Shown: positions 18,983 to 29,406, counted from the stretch's first letter. The stretch is 64,000 nt of DNA from an uncultured Pelagibacteraceae bacterium (GCA_902521075.1 CABYQM010000001.1:1-64000), one strand, 5' to 3'. Made by a program: numbers and translations. The notes: generated from the sequence alone by a model not told the origin.

Positions 18983-19543
18983 TTAAATTTTTTTTACATA
19001 TTCCATTGTTCTTGTATCTATTATAATTGTGTCGTCGTTTTCTATGAATGGTGGAACTTGAATCTGTAATCCATTATAAAGAGTCGCTGGTTTATATGAA
19101 GATGAAACAGTTTGTCCTTTTATTGAAGCATCAGTAGTCTCAATTTTACAATTTATTTGGTTTGGAAGTATAATATTTAATGCTTTTTCATTGTGGAAGT
19201 TTATTGAAACTTCCAAATTTTCACTTAAAAGTTTGCCTTTTTCGCCAATAGTGTTTTTATCTATATCAATTTGATCAAATGTTTCTGGATTCATAAAGTG
19301 ATAGCTAGTTTCATCACTATACAAATAATTAAACTTTATTTCCTCAAGTGACGCCTTTTCTACTGTCTCACTTGATCTAAATCTTTCATTGAGTTTAGTA
19401 TTTTTGTTTAAACTTTTCATTTCAACTTGTGCAAAAGCACCCCCTTTTCCGGGTTTAACATGATTTGTTTTCAACACTTCCCATAAATCTTGTTTGTAAT
19501 CTAATATCATTCCAACTCTTATTTCTGTAGCATTAATTTTCAT
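18983..19543 (-). CDS. efp: elongation factor P
   Basis: MKINATEIRVGMILDYKQDLWEVLKTNHVKPGKGGAFAQVEMKSL... Confidence 0.95.
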   Translation of the reverse strand: MKINATEIRVGMILDYKQDLWEVLKTNHVKPGKGGAFAQVEMKSLNKNTKLNERFRSSETVEKASLEEIKFNYLYSDETSYHFMNPETFDQIDIDKNTIGEKGKLLSENLEVSINFHNEKALNIILPNQINCKIETTDASIKGQTVSSSYKPATLYNGLQIQVPPFIENDDTIIIDTRTMEYVKKI

Positions 19544-20157
19544 TTTAAATTTTTAATTGCTTCGTGCGGTTTTAATTTTTTATTTTTCCAAATGTAGCCT
19601 GAGATAGCCAAAAAATCTGCATTATTCAATAATAGTTTTTTATAATTATTTTGATTAATTCCACCTATTGCAACAATAGGCATATTTATGATTTTCTTAA
19701 TTTTTTTTAATCTACTTACACTTGCTTTGTGCTTAACTTTTTTCGTATTTGATTTAAAAAATGCCCCTAAAGCAATATAATTTGCTCCATTTAATTTTGC
19801 TTTTTTTGCAAGTTTAAGTGAATTGTGACATGTTACACCTATAATTTTTTTATTTAAAATTTTTTTTGCTTGTGTAATATTCATATCTTTTTGACCTAAA
19901 TGACATCCATCAGCTTGAACTTTTAAAGCAAGGTATGGATCATCATTAATTAAAAATTTGACACGATATTTTCGACAAATTTTTAATATTTTCTTAGCAT
20001 TTAAAATTTTTTTATTTAAAGCTTCTTTTTTTTGTCTCAATTGAAAGAATTTAACTTTCCTAGTTTGAAAAATTATTTCTAGAGTTTTAAAAAAAGATTT
20101 TTCGATAATTTTATTTGGAGATATTAAATAAATGAATTTTTTTTTCTTAATTTTCAA
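19540..20157 (-). CDS. thiE: thiamine phosphate synthase
   Basis: FFQLRQK, KFLINDDPYLALKVQADGCHLGQKDM, VTCHNSLKLAKKAKLNGANYIALGAFF, PIVAIGGI. ORF opens at 20232 inside fba; TTG at 20157 gives a more plausible start. Confidence 0.85.
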   Translation of the reverse strand: MKIKKKKFIYLISPNKIIEKSFFKTLEIIFQTRKVKFFQLRQKKEALNKKILNAKKILKICRKYRVKFLINDDPYLALKVQADGCHLGQKDMNITQAKKILNKKIIGVTCHNSLKLAKKAKLNGANYIALGAFFKSNTKKVKHKASVSRLKKIKKIINMPIVAIGGINQNNYKKLLLNNADFLAISGYIWKNKKLKPHEAIKNLK

Positions 20158-21154
20158 GATTTTCTGACCACTTTCCCTGTGCTGCCAAGGTACACATTTT
20201 AGCTCGATGATCGAATATTTTCTGAGTTCCACTTATGTTATTGATATCTTTAGACCAAAATTTTAAAGCACTTTGCTGAAGAGCTCTTCCGTATGAATAG
20301 GTCATAATAAAATTAGTATTATTTTTTTTATTTATTTTGTTAAGGTTTGCTGTAGCTTCAATTTCTGTCTGACCACCTGAAAGAAATGCTATTCCAGGCA
20401 CTTCACTTGGTACACAATTTTTCAAACAATCTAATGTAAGTTCAGCTATTTCGTCATTTGAAATCTTCTCTTTTGAACTTGCTCCAGGAAGTACCATATT
20501 TGGTTTTAAAATTATCCCACTTAGGTCAACTTTATTTAAATATAATTCTTCAAAGCATTTCTTAATTACCTCTGATGTTTTGTTGAAGCAAGTTTTTGCT
20601 GAATGATTTCCATCCATTAAAACTTCCGGTTCTATAATAGGCACCATACGGGTTTCTTGAACTAATGCTGCATATCTTGCTAGTGCATGTGCATTTGATG
20701 ATATAGATAATTTACTAGGATAATTATCCGATATTATATAAACCCCTCTCCATTTTGTAAATCTAGCACCTAAATTATAATAGTTTTTTAATCTCTCTCT
20801 CAAACCATCTAATCCTTCTGTAATTTTTTCCTCTATTGATCCAGCCAAATCTTTTGCCCCTGTATCAACTTTAATCCCAGTAACCCCCCCGTTATACTCA
20901 ATTAATTCTGGTATTGATTTACCATCAGATGCTTTTTGTTTAATAGTTTCATCATATAATATAACTCCTCCTATACATTCTTTCATTGAACGAGAAGAGA
21001 AAAGTGTTTCTCTAAAAACTAATCGATTTTTTTCGTTAGACTCAACATTGACAGATGCAAGTCTTTTTGTCATTGTTGCCGTGCTCTCATCAGCAGCAAG
21101 AATACCTTTTCCATTTGATAATATTTTAAGAGCTATACCGTTTAATTCTGACAT
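20147..21154 (-). CDS. fba: class I fructose-bisphosphate aldolase
   Basis: GKGILAADESTATMTKRL, FTKWRGVY, PIIEPEVLMDG, GIILKPNMVLPG, GIAFLSGGQTE. Confidence 0.95.
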   Translation of the reverse strand: MSELNGIALKILSNGKGILAADESTATMTKRLASVNVESNEKNRLVFRETLFSSRSMKECIGGVILYDETIKQKASDGKSIPELIEYNGGVTGIKVDTGAKDLAGSIEEKITEGLDGLRERLKNYYNLGARFTKWRGVYIISDNYPSKLSISSNAHALARYAALVQETRMVPIIEPEVLMDGNHSAKTCFNKTSEVIKKCFEELYLNKVDLSGIILKPNMVLPGASSKEKISNDEIAELTLDCLKNCVPSEVPGIAFLSGGQTEIEATANLNKINKKNNTNFIMTYSYGRALQQSALKFWSKDINNISGTQKIFDHRAKMCTLAAQGKWSENLEN

Positions 21155-22327
21155 TTAATTTAATGCTTTTATACCAGGAAGAACTTTGCCTTCAAGATAT
21201 TCCAAAAAAGCTCCACCAGCAGTTGAAACAAAATTGAATTTTTTTTCAATATTCAAAGTGTTTATTACAGCAACTGTATCACCTCCACCAACAACGGAAA
21301 ATATTTCTTCTCCTTTGTTGGCGATATGTTTTGCAACTTCAAAGCTTCCGTTAGAAAAATTAGAATTTTCAAAATAACCCAATGGCCCATTCCATAATAA
21401 AGAAGAGGATTTATCAATTATACTCAGTATTTCCTTTAAACTTTTAGGGCCAATATCAAGTATCATATCATCATCTTCAATATCGCTGAATTCTTTTTCT
21501 GTTGACCTATCATTTAGTTTTTTCCCAACTTTTGTGTCTATTGGAGTATAGATTTTACAATTATTGTTTTTTGCATGTGAAAATATTTCTTTAATAACAC
21601 TATTTAGATTTCTTTCATAAATTGATTTGCCAATTTTTAAACCATTATATTTAAATATATTATTTGCCATTGCTCCTACAATAATAATGTTGTCAAACTT
21701 AGGTATTAAATTTTTAATTATGTTTATTTTTGAAGATATTTTTGAGCCACCTATAATACATGTGATTGGTTTTTTTATGTTTAAAGTAATTTTATTCAAT
21801 GCCTCAACTTCAGTGTTGATTTGTATTCCGCAATAGGAAGGAATATACTTCGTAATTCTTGTAATTGATGCATGTTCTCTATGCGAACATGAGAATGCAT
21901 CATTTACATAAATCTCACCTAAACCTGCCAATTTTTGCGAAAACTCATCATCATTATTTTCTTCCTCTGGGTAAAATCTAATATTTTCAAGCAATACAAT
22001 TTGCAATTTTGAATTTTTAAAAATATCCTCTTTTTTTAAATTATAAATATTTTCTTTTATAAGAAGAATTTTTTTATTTATTTTTTGCTTTAAATAAGAA
22101 GTAATTGGTTCTAGTGATAGATCATTGCATACTTTCCCTTTTGGTCTACCTATATGAGAAATAATTATGATTTTAGCTTTTTTCGATAAAAGAAATTTTA
22201 TAGTTGGTAAAATTTTATCTATTCTATTAGTATCAGTAATCTTTCCATTTAATATCGGGACATTCAAATCTAATCTTAAAAGGATTTTTTTATTTTCAAT
22301 ATGGTTTAAGTTTTCAATGGACTTCAT
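21155..22327 (-). CDS. pgk: phosphoglycerate kinase
   Basis: KILLRLDLNVPI, IIISHIGRPKG, VLLENIRFYPEEENND, SSLLWNGPLGYFE, VVGGGDTVAVI. Confidence 0.96.
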   Translation of the reverse strand: MKSIENLNHIENKKILLRLDLNVPILNGKITDTNRIDKILPTIKFLLSKKAKIIIISHIGRPKGKVCNDLSLEPITSYLKQKINKKILLIKENIYNLKKEDIFKNSKLQIVLLENIRFYPEEENNDDEFSQKLAGLGEIYVNDAFSCSHREHASITRITKYIPSYCGIQINTEVEALNKITLNIKKPITCIIGGSKISSKINIIKNLIPKFDNIIIVGAMANNIFKYNGLKIGKSIYERNLNSVIKEIFSHAKNNNCKIYTPIDTKVGKKLNDRSTEKEFSDIEDDDMILDIGPKSLKEILSIIDKSSSLLWNGPLGYFENSNFSNGSFEVAKHIANKGEEIFSVVGGGDTVAVINTLNIEKKFNFVSTAGGAFLEYLEGKVLPGIKALN

Positions 22328-22329
22328 TA

Positions 22330-23334
22330 TTAGATTTTGCTTATATACTTAGCAATATCACACATTCTATTGGAAAAACCCCATTCGTTATCGTACCAAG
22401 CAGATATTTTTCCCATATTATTTCCCATCACATTTGTTAGAGATGCATCTATGACTGCAGATGACGCATTATGATTAAAGTCGATAGAAACTAGTTTCTC
22501 TTTACTAACACTTAAAATATTTTTTGGATAACTATTAGAAGCTTTTAAAAGAGCATCATTGATTTTATTAATTGTAATATTTTTTTTTACATTGAATATA
22601 AATTCAACTAAAGAAACATTTGCTATTGGCACTCTCATAGCTACTCCTTGTAGCTTGCCTTTTAATGAGGGTATAATTTCTCCAATTGCTTTGGATGCAC
22701 CAGTAGAAGTAGGAACTATTGATTGGCTTGCTGATCTTGCTCTTCTTGGATCTTTGTGAGAATTATCTAATATCCTTTGATCGCTAGTAAATGCATGTAT
22801 CGTTGTCATGAACCCATTTAAAATTACAAAATTTGTATTAATAACATCTGCGACAGGAGCCAAACAATTAGTAGTGCATGATGCTGCAGAAATAATTTTA
22901 TCATTCTTACTTATTCGTTTATGGTTAACTCCAAAAACAATTGTTTTATCTGCCATTTTACATGGAGCTGATACTATCACCTTTTTTACACCATTTTTTA
23001 AATGAGGAAGTAATTGTTCTCTTGCGTTAAATTTGCCTGTGCACTCAAAGACATAATCAACATTGAATTTTTTCCATTTTATATCATTTATATTGGTATG
23101 TTGAGTATAGGATATTTTTTTTTCATTTATTTTTATAAAATTTTGGTCGGATTTTATTTGAGCATCAAATCTGCCATGAATTGAATCATATTTTAACAAA
23201 TTTGAACAAATTTCAGAACTTGATCTATTATTAATATGATTAATTGTTATTGTTTTTTTATGATTTTCATATACAGACCTGGCTATCATTCTGCCAATTC
23301 TTCCCATACCATTAATACCAATTTTAATTGTCAT
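22330..23334 (-). CDS. gap: glyceraldehyde-3-phosphate dehydrogenase
   Basis: MTIKIGINGMGRIGRMIAR, ISAASCTTNCLAP, AWYDNEWGFSNRM. Confidence 0.97.
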   Translation of the reverse strand: MTIKIGINGMGRIGRMIARSVYENHKKTITINHINNRSSSEICSNLLKYDSIHGRFDAQIKSDQNFIKINEKKISYTQHTNINDIKWKKFNVDYVFECTGKFNAREQLLPHLKNGVKKVIVSAPCKMADKTIVFGVNHKRISKNDKIISAASCTTNCLAPVADVINTNFVILNGFMTTIHAFTSDQRILDNSHKDPRRARSASQSIVPTSTGASKAIGEIIPSLKGKLQGVAMRVPIANVSLVEFIFNVKKNITINKINDALLKASNSYPKNILSVSKEKLVSIDFNHNASSAVIDASLTNVMGNNMGKISAWYDNEWGFSNRMCDIAKYISKI

Positions 23335-25286
23335 TTTTTAATATAAGAATTTATTTTTTTACTAATTTTATCACTACTCAAACCAAAATGATCATAAATT
23401 TTTTTAAAAGGAGCACTCTTACCAAAGTCTTCTATAGAAAAACATAAGCCCTTTTTAATATATTTATTCCAAGACATTTTTGATCCTGCCTCTATTGCAA
23501 ATATATTTTTGCTTTCATTTAAAATTTTGTTCTTATAGTTATTGCTTTGATTTTCGAATAATTCTTGGCAAGGCATAGATATTACTTTTGAATAGATCTT
23601 TTGTTTGGCCAATTTGTGACTAGTCTCAATTGCAAGATTTACCTCAGAACCAGAAGCAAGAATAGTGACTTTAATTTTTTTACCAGTTCTTAATACTTCG
23701 TAAGCGCCCAAAGAGCATTTATTATTTTTACTAAAACTAGTCCTAATTGGCTTCAAATTTTGTCTTGTCAAAGCTAGAATGCTAGGTGTTTTTTTACTTT
23801 TTAAGGCTATATCCCAACATTCTATCGTCTCAGTTTGATCTGCAGGCCTCAAGATGTTCAAATTGGGGACAGATCTTAAGGATGCAAGTTGTTCAATTGG
23901 TTGATGAGTTGGTCCATCTTCCCCTAAGCCTATTGAGTCATGTGTCATAACATAAATTACTCTTTGCTTCATTATTGAGGATAACCTTATTGAAGGTTTG
24001 CAATAGTCCGAAAATATTAAAAAAGTCCCCCCATAAGGTATAAAATGACTATGAAGTGCCAATCCATTCATTATACCACTCATTCCATGTTCTCTCACAC
24101 CATAGTGAATGTAATTACCGTCAAAGTTATTTGACTTGATAATTTTATGTAATTTAGTTTTTGTATTATTTGATCCAGCTAAATCTGCAGAACCACCTAT
24201 TAAAGTATTTCTCTCTTTAAGTATTGCTGACAAAAATTCTTCTGATGACTTCCTTGTTGCTAAAGATTTTAGATTTTTTACCGCATCTTTTTTTTGTCTT
24301 ATAACTGAATTTGAAATATTATTTTTTATGAAATTTTTAAATTTAAATTTGTGTTTATTAAAACTTTTATTCCAATTTTTTTCTTTTTTTAATCCGTTTT
24401 TACCTATTTTTCTCCACTCATTTAGAATCTTTTGAGGTATTTTAAAAGGTTTGTGTCTCCAATTTAAATTTTTTCTTACTAATTCAATTTCCGCTGTTCC
24501 AAGTGGACTTCCGTGTGAGGATGCTTTTCCACTTTTATTTGGAGATCCAAAACCTATTTTTGTTTTACACGAGATAACTGTTGGTTTTTTTGAATTTTGG
24601 GCTTTTTTTAATGCATTATAAATTTGTCTATTATTGTGACCGTTAATTAAAATATAGTTCCATCCATAACTCTTAAACCTATTTTTAAAGTCATCCGACA
24701 CCGCTAAACTTGTCGGACCATCAATAGAAATTGAATTATTGTCAAAAAGCATTATAAGATTTTTTAGTTTTAAATGACCAGCAAGACTCATTGCTTCGTG
24801 GCTAATTCCCTCCATTAAACAACCATCACCGGCTAATACATAAGTCTTATGATTAATTAAATTTTTACCTAATTTTTTTTTCAAAATTTCCTCTGCTATT
24901 GCAAATCCTACTGAATTAGCAATTCCTTGACCAAGAGGACCTGTGGTAGTTTCAATACCTGAATTAGGATGATACTCAGGATGTCCAGCACAAATTGAAT
25001 TTAATTGTCTAAATTTTTTTATGCTATTAATTCCTACACTCTTATATCCAGTTAGATATAAGAGAGAATACAGTAGCATCGAACCATGCCCTGCTGATAA
25101 AACGAATCTATCTCTATTTAGCCAGTTAGGATTTGCAGGGTTAAATTTTAAGAAATATTTAAATAATATTGTTGCAACGTCTGCCATACCCATTGGCATT
25201 CCTGGATGACCAGAATTGGCTTTTTGCACCGCATCTATTGATAAAAAACGAATAGCATTCGATAAATTTTTTTCTTTGTTTTTCAA
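23331..25286 (-). CDS. tkt: transketolase
   Basis: IDAVQKANSGHPGMPMG, GDGCLMEGISHEAMSLAGHL, THDSIGLGEDGPTHQPIEQLASLR. Confidence 0.96.
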   Translation of the reverse strand: MKNKEKNLSNAIRFLSIDAVQKANSGHPGMPMGMADVATILFKYFLKFNPANPNWLNRDRFVLSAGHGSMLLYSLLYLTGYKSVGINSIKKFRQLNSICAGHPEYHPNSGIETTTGPLGQGIANSVGFAIAEEILKKKLGKNLINHKTYVLAGDGCLMEGISHEAMSLAGHLKLKNLIMLFDNNSISIDGPTSLAVSDDFKNRFKSYGWNYILINGHNNRQIYNALKKAQNSKKPTVISCKTKIGFGSPNKSGKASSHGSPLGTAEIELVRKNLNWRHKPFKIPQKILNEWRKIGKNGLKKEKNWNKSFNKHKFKFKNFIKNNISNSVIRQKKDAVKNLKSLATRKSSEEFLSAILKERNTLIGGSADLAGSNNTKTKLHKIIKSNNFDGNYIHYGVREHGMSGIMNGLALHSHFIPYGGTFLIFSDYCKPSIRLSSIMKQRVIYVMTHDSIGLGEDGPTHQPIEQLASLRSVPNLNILRPADQTETIECWDIALKSKKTPSILALTRQNLKPIRTSFSKNNKCSLGAYEVLRTGKKIKVTILASGSEVNLAIETSHKLAKQKIYSKVISMPCQELFENQSNNYKNKILNESKNIFAIEAGSKMSWNKYIKKGLCFSIEDFGKSAPFKKIYDHFGLSSDKISKKINSYIKK

Positions 25287-25338
25287 AAAGTATCCTATCT
25301 AGACTTCGGTAAATCAATTTATTAATATAGATATATAT

Positions 25339-25662
25339 ATGAAAAACATTGATGAAAAAGAAAAAAAATTAACAGAAACTTTACAAAAATTGAGAGAAAT
25401 AAATATTAAAGATAATAAAGAAATAGATGAAACTATTATTTTAAAAGATCAAAAAAATCAATTAGAAATTGAAAAAAATCAGATTACTAAATCCATCCAA
25501 CACTTAGAGGAAGAAAATTTAAAACTTAAAAGTCAATTAAAAGAATTAAAAAAAGATTACGAAATTTCAAAAAGAAAAGAACATAAATTTACTGAAAAAA
25601 TTGATGAATTAAATCAAGAAACAGATAGTTTATTGGAAGAAATAGATAAATGGCAAATGTAA
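25339..25662 (+). CDS. small coiled-coil protein upstream of zapA (DUF4164-like)
   Basis: Glu/Lys/Leu-rich heptads over 107 aa; position directly upstream of and overlapping zapA. Confidence 0.55.
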   Translation: MKNIDEKEKKLTETLQKLREINIKDNKEIDETIILKDQKNQLEIEKNQITKSIQHLEEENLKLKSQLKELKKDYEISKRKEHKFTEKIDELNQETDSLLEEIDKWQM

Positions 25663-26096
25663 ATATAAATTTTAATGGTAAAGAATATTTACTGTCTTGT
25701 GAAGATGGCCAAGAAGAACATTTGGAGCAATTATCATTGAGTTTAAATAAAAAGTTCAACAATTTAAAATTTGAACTTGGTAATATTGGCGAAAATAAAT
25801 TATTATTAATATCATCCATCAAAGTTATGGATGAATACTTTGAAACTAAAAAAAAAGTAGAACAGCAAATAAAGGAGCTTCAAGCAATAAAAGAAAGATT
25901 TAAAGAATTAAAATCTTTGGTTTATCAGTACAAAGAAAACAAAGAAAATGAAATTAAAAATTTAAGCTCAACACAAGAAGAACTTAAGAATGATATTGAA
26001 AACTACAAAATAAGTTATGAAAATTTAATAGACAAAGTAACTTTAGAAATAGAAGACTTTGTCAAAAAAAATAGTACAAATACTTCTGTTTCATAA
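25650..26096 (+). CDS. zapA: cell division protein ZapA
   Basis: MANVNINFNGKEYLLSCEDGQEEHLEQLSLSLNKKFN; followed by a 5-FCL gene. Confidence 0.8.
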   Translation: MANVNINFNGKEYLLSCEDGQEEHLEQLSLSLNKKFNNLKFELGNIGENKLLLISSIKVMDEYFETKKKVEQQIKELQAIKERFKELKSLVYQYKENKENEIKNLSSTQEELKNDIENYKISYENLIDKVTLEIEDFVKKNSTNTSVS

Positions 26097-26103
26097 AATA
26101 TCA

Positions 26104-26643
26104 GTGTCAAAATTTAAATTAAGAAAAAAAATTATTATCTTAAGAAAAAAAAAATATTTTGAAATCAAAATAGGCAATAATATTATAAATAGTTTTTACA
26201 ATAAAATTAATCTATCAAAAAATAAAATTATTGGAGGTTATTTTCCAATAAATTTTGAATTTGATTGTTTGAAAATTCTAAAAAAATTTTATTCTAACGG
26301 TTATAGTATTTCGTTGCCAATTATAAAAAGAAATCATCAAATGGATTTTTATAAATGGGTTCCAAATGATCCTTTAACAATAAGCTCATTAGGAATTCCT
26401 CAGCCACTAAAATTGGAAAAAGTATACCCAGATATAATATTTGTACCAATAGTGGCTTTTGATAAATTCAGGAACAGAATTGGCTATGGTGGTGGATTTT
26501 ATGATAGATATTTAGAAAAAATTTCTCAAATTAAAAAATGTACAACAATTGGACTGGCTTTTTCACATCAAAAAGTTAATAAAATTAATGTTGAAAATTT
26601 TGATAGAAAATTAGATTTAATTTTGACTGAAAAATTAATGTAA
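26104..26643 (+). CDS. 5-formyltetrahydrofolate cyclo-ligase
   Basis: IIGGYFPINFEFD, PDIIFVPIVAFDKFRNRIGYGGGFYDRYL. ORF opens at 26059 inside zapA; GTG at 26104 more likely. Confidence 0.9.
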   Translation: MSKFKLRKKIIILRKKKYFEIKIGNNIINSFYNKINLSKNKIIGGYFPINFEFDCLKILKKFYSNGYSISLPIIKRNHQMDFYKWVPNDPLTISSLGIPQPLKLEKVYPDIIFVPIVAFDKFRNRIGYGGGFYDRYLEKISQIKKCTTIGLAFSHQKVNKINVENFDRKLDLILTEKLM

Positions 26644-26645
26644 AA

Positions 26646-27452
26646 ATGAAGATTTTATTTTTAGGTGATATAGTTGGAGACGCAGGTTTTAAATCAGTAA
26701 AAAAAAACTTGCCAAATATAGTCTTAAAAAAAGGTATAGATTTTGTTTGTGTTAACGGTGAAAATGCAGCCAGTGAAGGTGTGGGTCTAACTGAAAATAT
26801 TGCTAATGAACTTTTTAATGTAGGTGTAGATGTAATTACGACAGGCAATCATGTTTGGGATCAAAAAGAAATTTATGAATATATAAAAACTGAAAAAAAA
26901 TTATTAAGACCAATTAATATGAGTGGAAATTTACCTGGTAAAGGTTTTTCCATATTCAATTCGAAAAAAAATCTAAAAGTTGGTGTACTAAATCTTATGG
27001 GTAACGTATTTATGAAAAAGTGTGACGATGTTTTTAAAATTGCTACTGAATTTATTGCAGAAAAAAAAAAATCAAAAGATTATGATTTTTTAATAGTGGA
27101 TTTTCATGGAGAAATAACAAGTGAAAAAATGGCTATAGGCAATCTATTTGATGGATATGCAACTTTAGTTGTAGGTACCCATACGCACGTGCCAACAAAT
27201 GATGCAAGAGTCCTAAAAAATGGAACTAGCTATATTACTGACGCTGGAATGTGTGGAGACTATGACTCGGTAATTGGTATGAATGCACAAAATTCAATTA
27301 ATAGATTTCTAAAAAAAGAAGCTGTAAAACATTTTCCTGCCAATGGAGAAGCATCTCTTAGTGGGGTAGTTGTAGATTGCGATGTAAGAAATGGACTAGC
27401 AAAAAATATAGAAAGTTTCATTTTTGGTGGGAGTTTAAATAACGTAAATTAA
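26646..27452 (+). CDS. YmdB family metallophosphoesterase
   Basis: MKILFLGDIVGDAGFKSVKKNLP, CVNGENAASEGVGLT, TTGNHVWDQKE, VVGTHTHVPTNDARVLKNGTSYITDAGMCGDYDSVIGM. Confidence 0.93.
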   Translation: MKILFLGDIVGDAGFKSVKKNLPNIVLKKGIDFVCVNGENAASEGVGLTENIANELFNVGVDVITTGNHVWDQKEIYEYIKTEKKLLRPINMSGNLPGKGFSIFNSKKNLKVGVLNLMGNVFMKKCDDVFKIATEFIAEKKKSKDYDFLIVDFHGEITSEKMAIGNLFDGYATLVVGTHTHVPTNDARVLKNGTSYITDAGMCGDYDSVIGMNAQNSINRFLKKEAVKHFPANGEASLSGVVVDCDVRNGLAKNIESFIFGGSLNNVN

Positions 27453-27454
27453 TT

Positions 27455-28177
27455 ATGGCTGGACACTCACATTGGGCGGGTATTAAACATAAAAAAGGCA
27501 AAGCTGACAAACAGAGATCAAAAATTTTTTCTAAACTCTCCAGAGAAATCACTGTAGCTGCAAAATTAGGAGATAAGAATCCCGATATGAATTCGAGATT
27601 AAGATCAGCAATACAAGCAGCCAGATCAGCTAACATGCCAAAAGATAATATTGAGAGAGCAATTGAAAAGTCTTCTAACAATGATCAATCAAATTTTGAA
27701 AATATTAGGTATGAAGGTTTTGGACCTAGCAAATCTGCTGTAATAGTTGAAGCATTGACTGATAATAAAAATAGAACTGCTTCTAATATAAGAACAATAT
27801 TTTCAAAAAATAACGGTTCTTTAGGAACCCAGGGCTCTGCATCACATAATTTTCAAAGATTGGGCGTAATTAAAATAGATAAAAATGAAATTGAACAAGA
27901 TAAAATTTTTGAATTAGCAATCGAGTCGGGTGCAAATGATTGTATTTCTCGTGATGAATTTCATGAAGTACATACGGATATCGATGAAATATATGAGGTA
28001 AAAAAAAAATTTGAAAAAGTTATTGCAAATTTTCTTTCTACTGAAATCGAGTGGTTACCCATAAATAAGGTATCTCTTAAAGGTGAAGAAAATCAAAATA
28101 TGGTAAAATTTTTAGAAACTCTTGACGATGAGGATGATGTACAAAATGTTTATACAAATGTTAACTTTGAAGATTAA
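27455..28177 (+). CDS. yebC: YebC/PmpR family protein
   Basis: MAGHSHWAGIKHKKGKADKQRSKIFSKLSREITVAAKLG, SANMPKDNIERAIEK, YEGFGPSKSAVIVEALTDN. Confidence 0.95.
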   Translation: MAGHSHWAGIKHKKGKADKQRSKIFSKLSREITVAAKLGDKNPDMNSRLRSAIQAARSANMPKDNIERAIEKSSNNDQSNFENIRYEGFGPSKSAVIVEALTDNKNRTASNIRTIFSKNNGSLGTQGSASHNFQRLGVIKIDKNEIEQDKIFELAIESGANDCISRDEFHEVHTDIDEIYEVKKKFEKVIANFLSTEIEWLPINKVSLKGEENQNMVKFLETLDDEDDVQNVYTNVNFED

Positions 28178-28675
28178 ATGATAATTGTTGGAATTGATCC
28201 AGGAATAGCAGGTGCTATCTGTTTTTTTTCTAATGGGAATGTTATTAATGTAATCGACATGCCTACAATGGCTGAAGGAAAAAAAAATAAAAAACAAGTT
28301 AATGGTAGGCAAATTTATAATGAAATAATGCTAATAAAAAATAAATTTAAGAACGAAAAAATGAGTGTAATAGTCGAACAAGTTTCTGCTATGCCAGGAC
28401 AAGGTGTAACAAGCATGTTTAATTTTGGACAATCATTTGGAGTAATTAAAGGCATATGTTCTGCAATGGAGCTTCCTATTTTTTATGTTAGACCAGCAAA
28501 ATGGAAAAAGCATTTTAATTTGATCAATTCTGAAAAAGATGCCAGTCGAACTAAAGCAATAAATATGTTTCCTAGAATTTCTAATGAGTTATCAAGAAAA
28601 AAAGACAATAATAAAGCAGATGCTATTTTAATTGCTCAGTATTTTGAAAACACAAGGGAAAACAACGATAACTAG
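28178..28675 (+). CDS. RuvC-like Holliday junction resolvase, phage-type variant
   Basis: MIIVGIDPGIAGAICFF, VEQVSAMPGQGVTSMFNFGQSFGVIKGICSAM, VRPAKWKKHF, DNNKADAILIAQYF; RNase H-like acidic residues; lies between yebC and tolQ. Confidence 0.8.
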   Translation: MIIVGIDPGIAGAICFFSNGNVINVIDMPTMAEGKKNKKQVNGRQIYNEIMLIKNKFKNEKMSVIVEQVSAMPGQGVTSMFNFGQSFGVIKGICSAMELPIFYVRPAKWKKHFNLINSEKDASRTKAINMFPRISNELSRKKDNNKADAILIAQYFENTRENNDN

Positions 28676-28731
28676 ACTATTAGAGTTTTTTGAAGACAAA
28701 TTAATGACATATTTTAATGGGAAACGATTGA

Positions 28732-29406
28732 ATGGAAGCAGATATTGCAACGCAAAGTTTAGGTTTAGCAAGTAACACAGATTTTTCTTTAATTAGTTTA
28801 TTTTTACGTGCGGATATAATTGTCAAGTCAGTAATCATAATATTAATTGTAAGTTCTATTTATTCATGGGCAATAATATTTGAAAAAATAAGAATGTTTA
28901 GAAAAATTAATAAAAGCGCTGAGGAATTTGAAGAGAAATTCTGGAAATCAAAGTCTGCTGAAACATTTTATAACAGTCTGCCTTCAAATATTGAGGATCC
29001 TATGGCAAAATTATTTAAAAGTTCTATGCAAACAGTTATGAAAACTAGATCAAAATCAAATTTATCTGAGAGACTATCTAGTGTTTTAGAAGTAAATATT
29101 GAAAAACAAATGGTAGCAGTTGAAAAGTATAATAGTTTTTTAGCAACTGTTGGATCGACAGCTCCATTTATAGGATTGTTTGGAACTGTTTGGGGAATTA
29201 TGAATTCATTTCAATCGATTGCAATTTCAAGAAACACTAGCCTTGCAATAGTTGCCCCAGGTATTGCAGAAGCCTTATTTGCAACTGCACTTGGATTATT
29301 AGCTGCAATTCCTGCTGTAATTGCGTATAATAAATTTAATTCAGACTCTAGAAAATACTCTCAAAAATTAGAAAATTTTTCAAAAAGATTCTTATCAATT
29401 ATTTAA
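28732..29406 (+). CDS. tolQ: Tol-Pal system protein TolQ
   Basis: FLATVGSTAPFIGLFGTVWGIMNSFQSIA, APGIAEALFATALGLLAAIPAVIAYN; tol gene order. Confidence 0.95.
   Translation: MEADIATQSLGLASNTDFSLISLFLRADIIVKSVIIILIVSSIYSWAIIFEKIRMFRKINKSAEEFEEKFWKSKSAETFYNSLPSNIEDPMAKLFKSSMQTVMKTRSKSNLSERLSSVLEVNIEKQMVAVEKYNSFLATVGSTAPFIGLFGTVWGIMNSFQSIAISRNTSLAIVAPGIAEALFATALGLLAAIPAVIAYNKFNSDSRKYSQKLENFSKRFLSII

Noticed and set aside
24136-24435. 99-aa plus-strand ORF
   Set aside because: Antisense to tkt; hydrophobic Phe/Leu-rich shadow translation.
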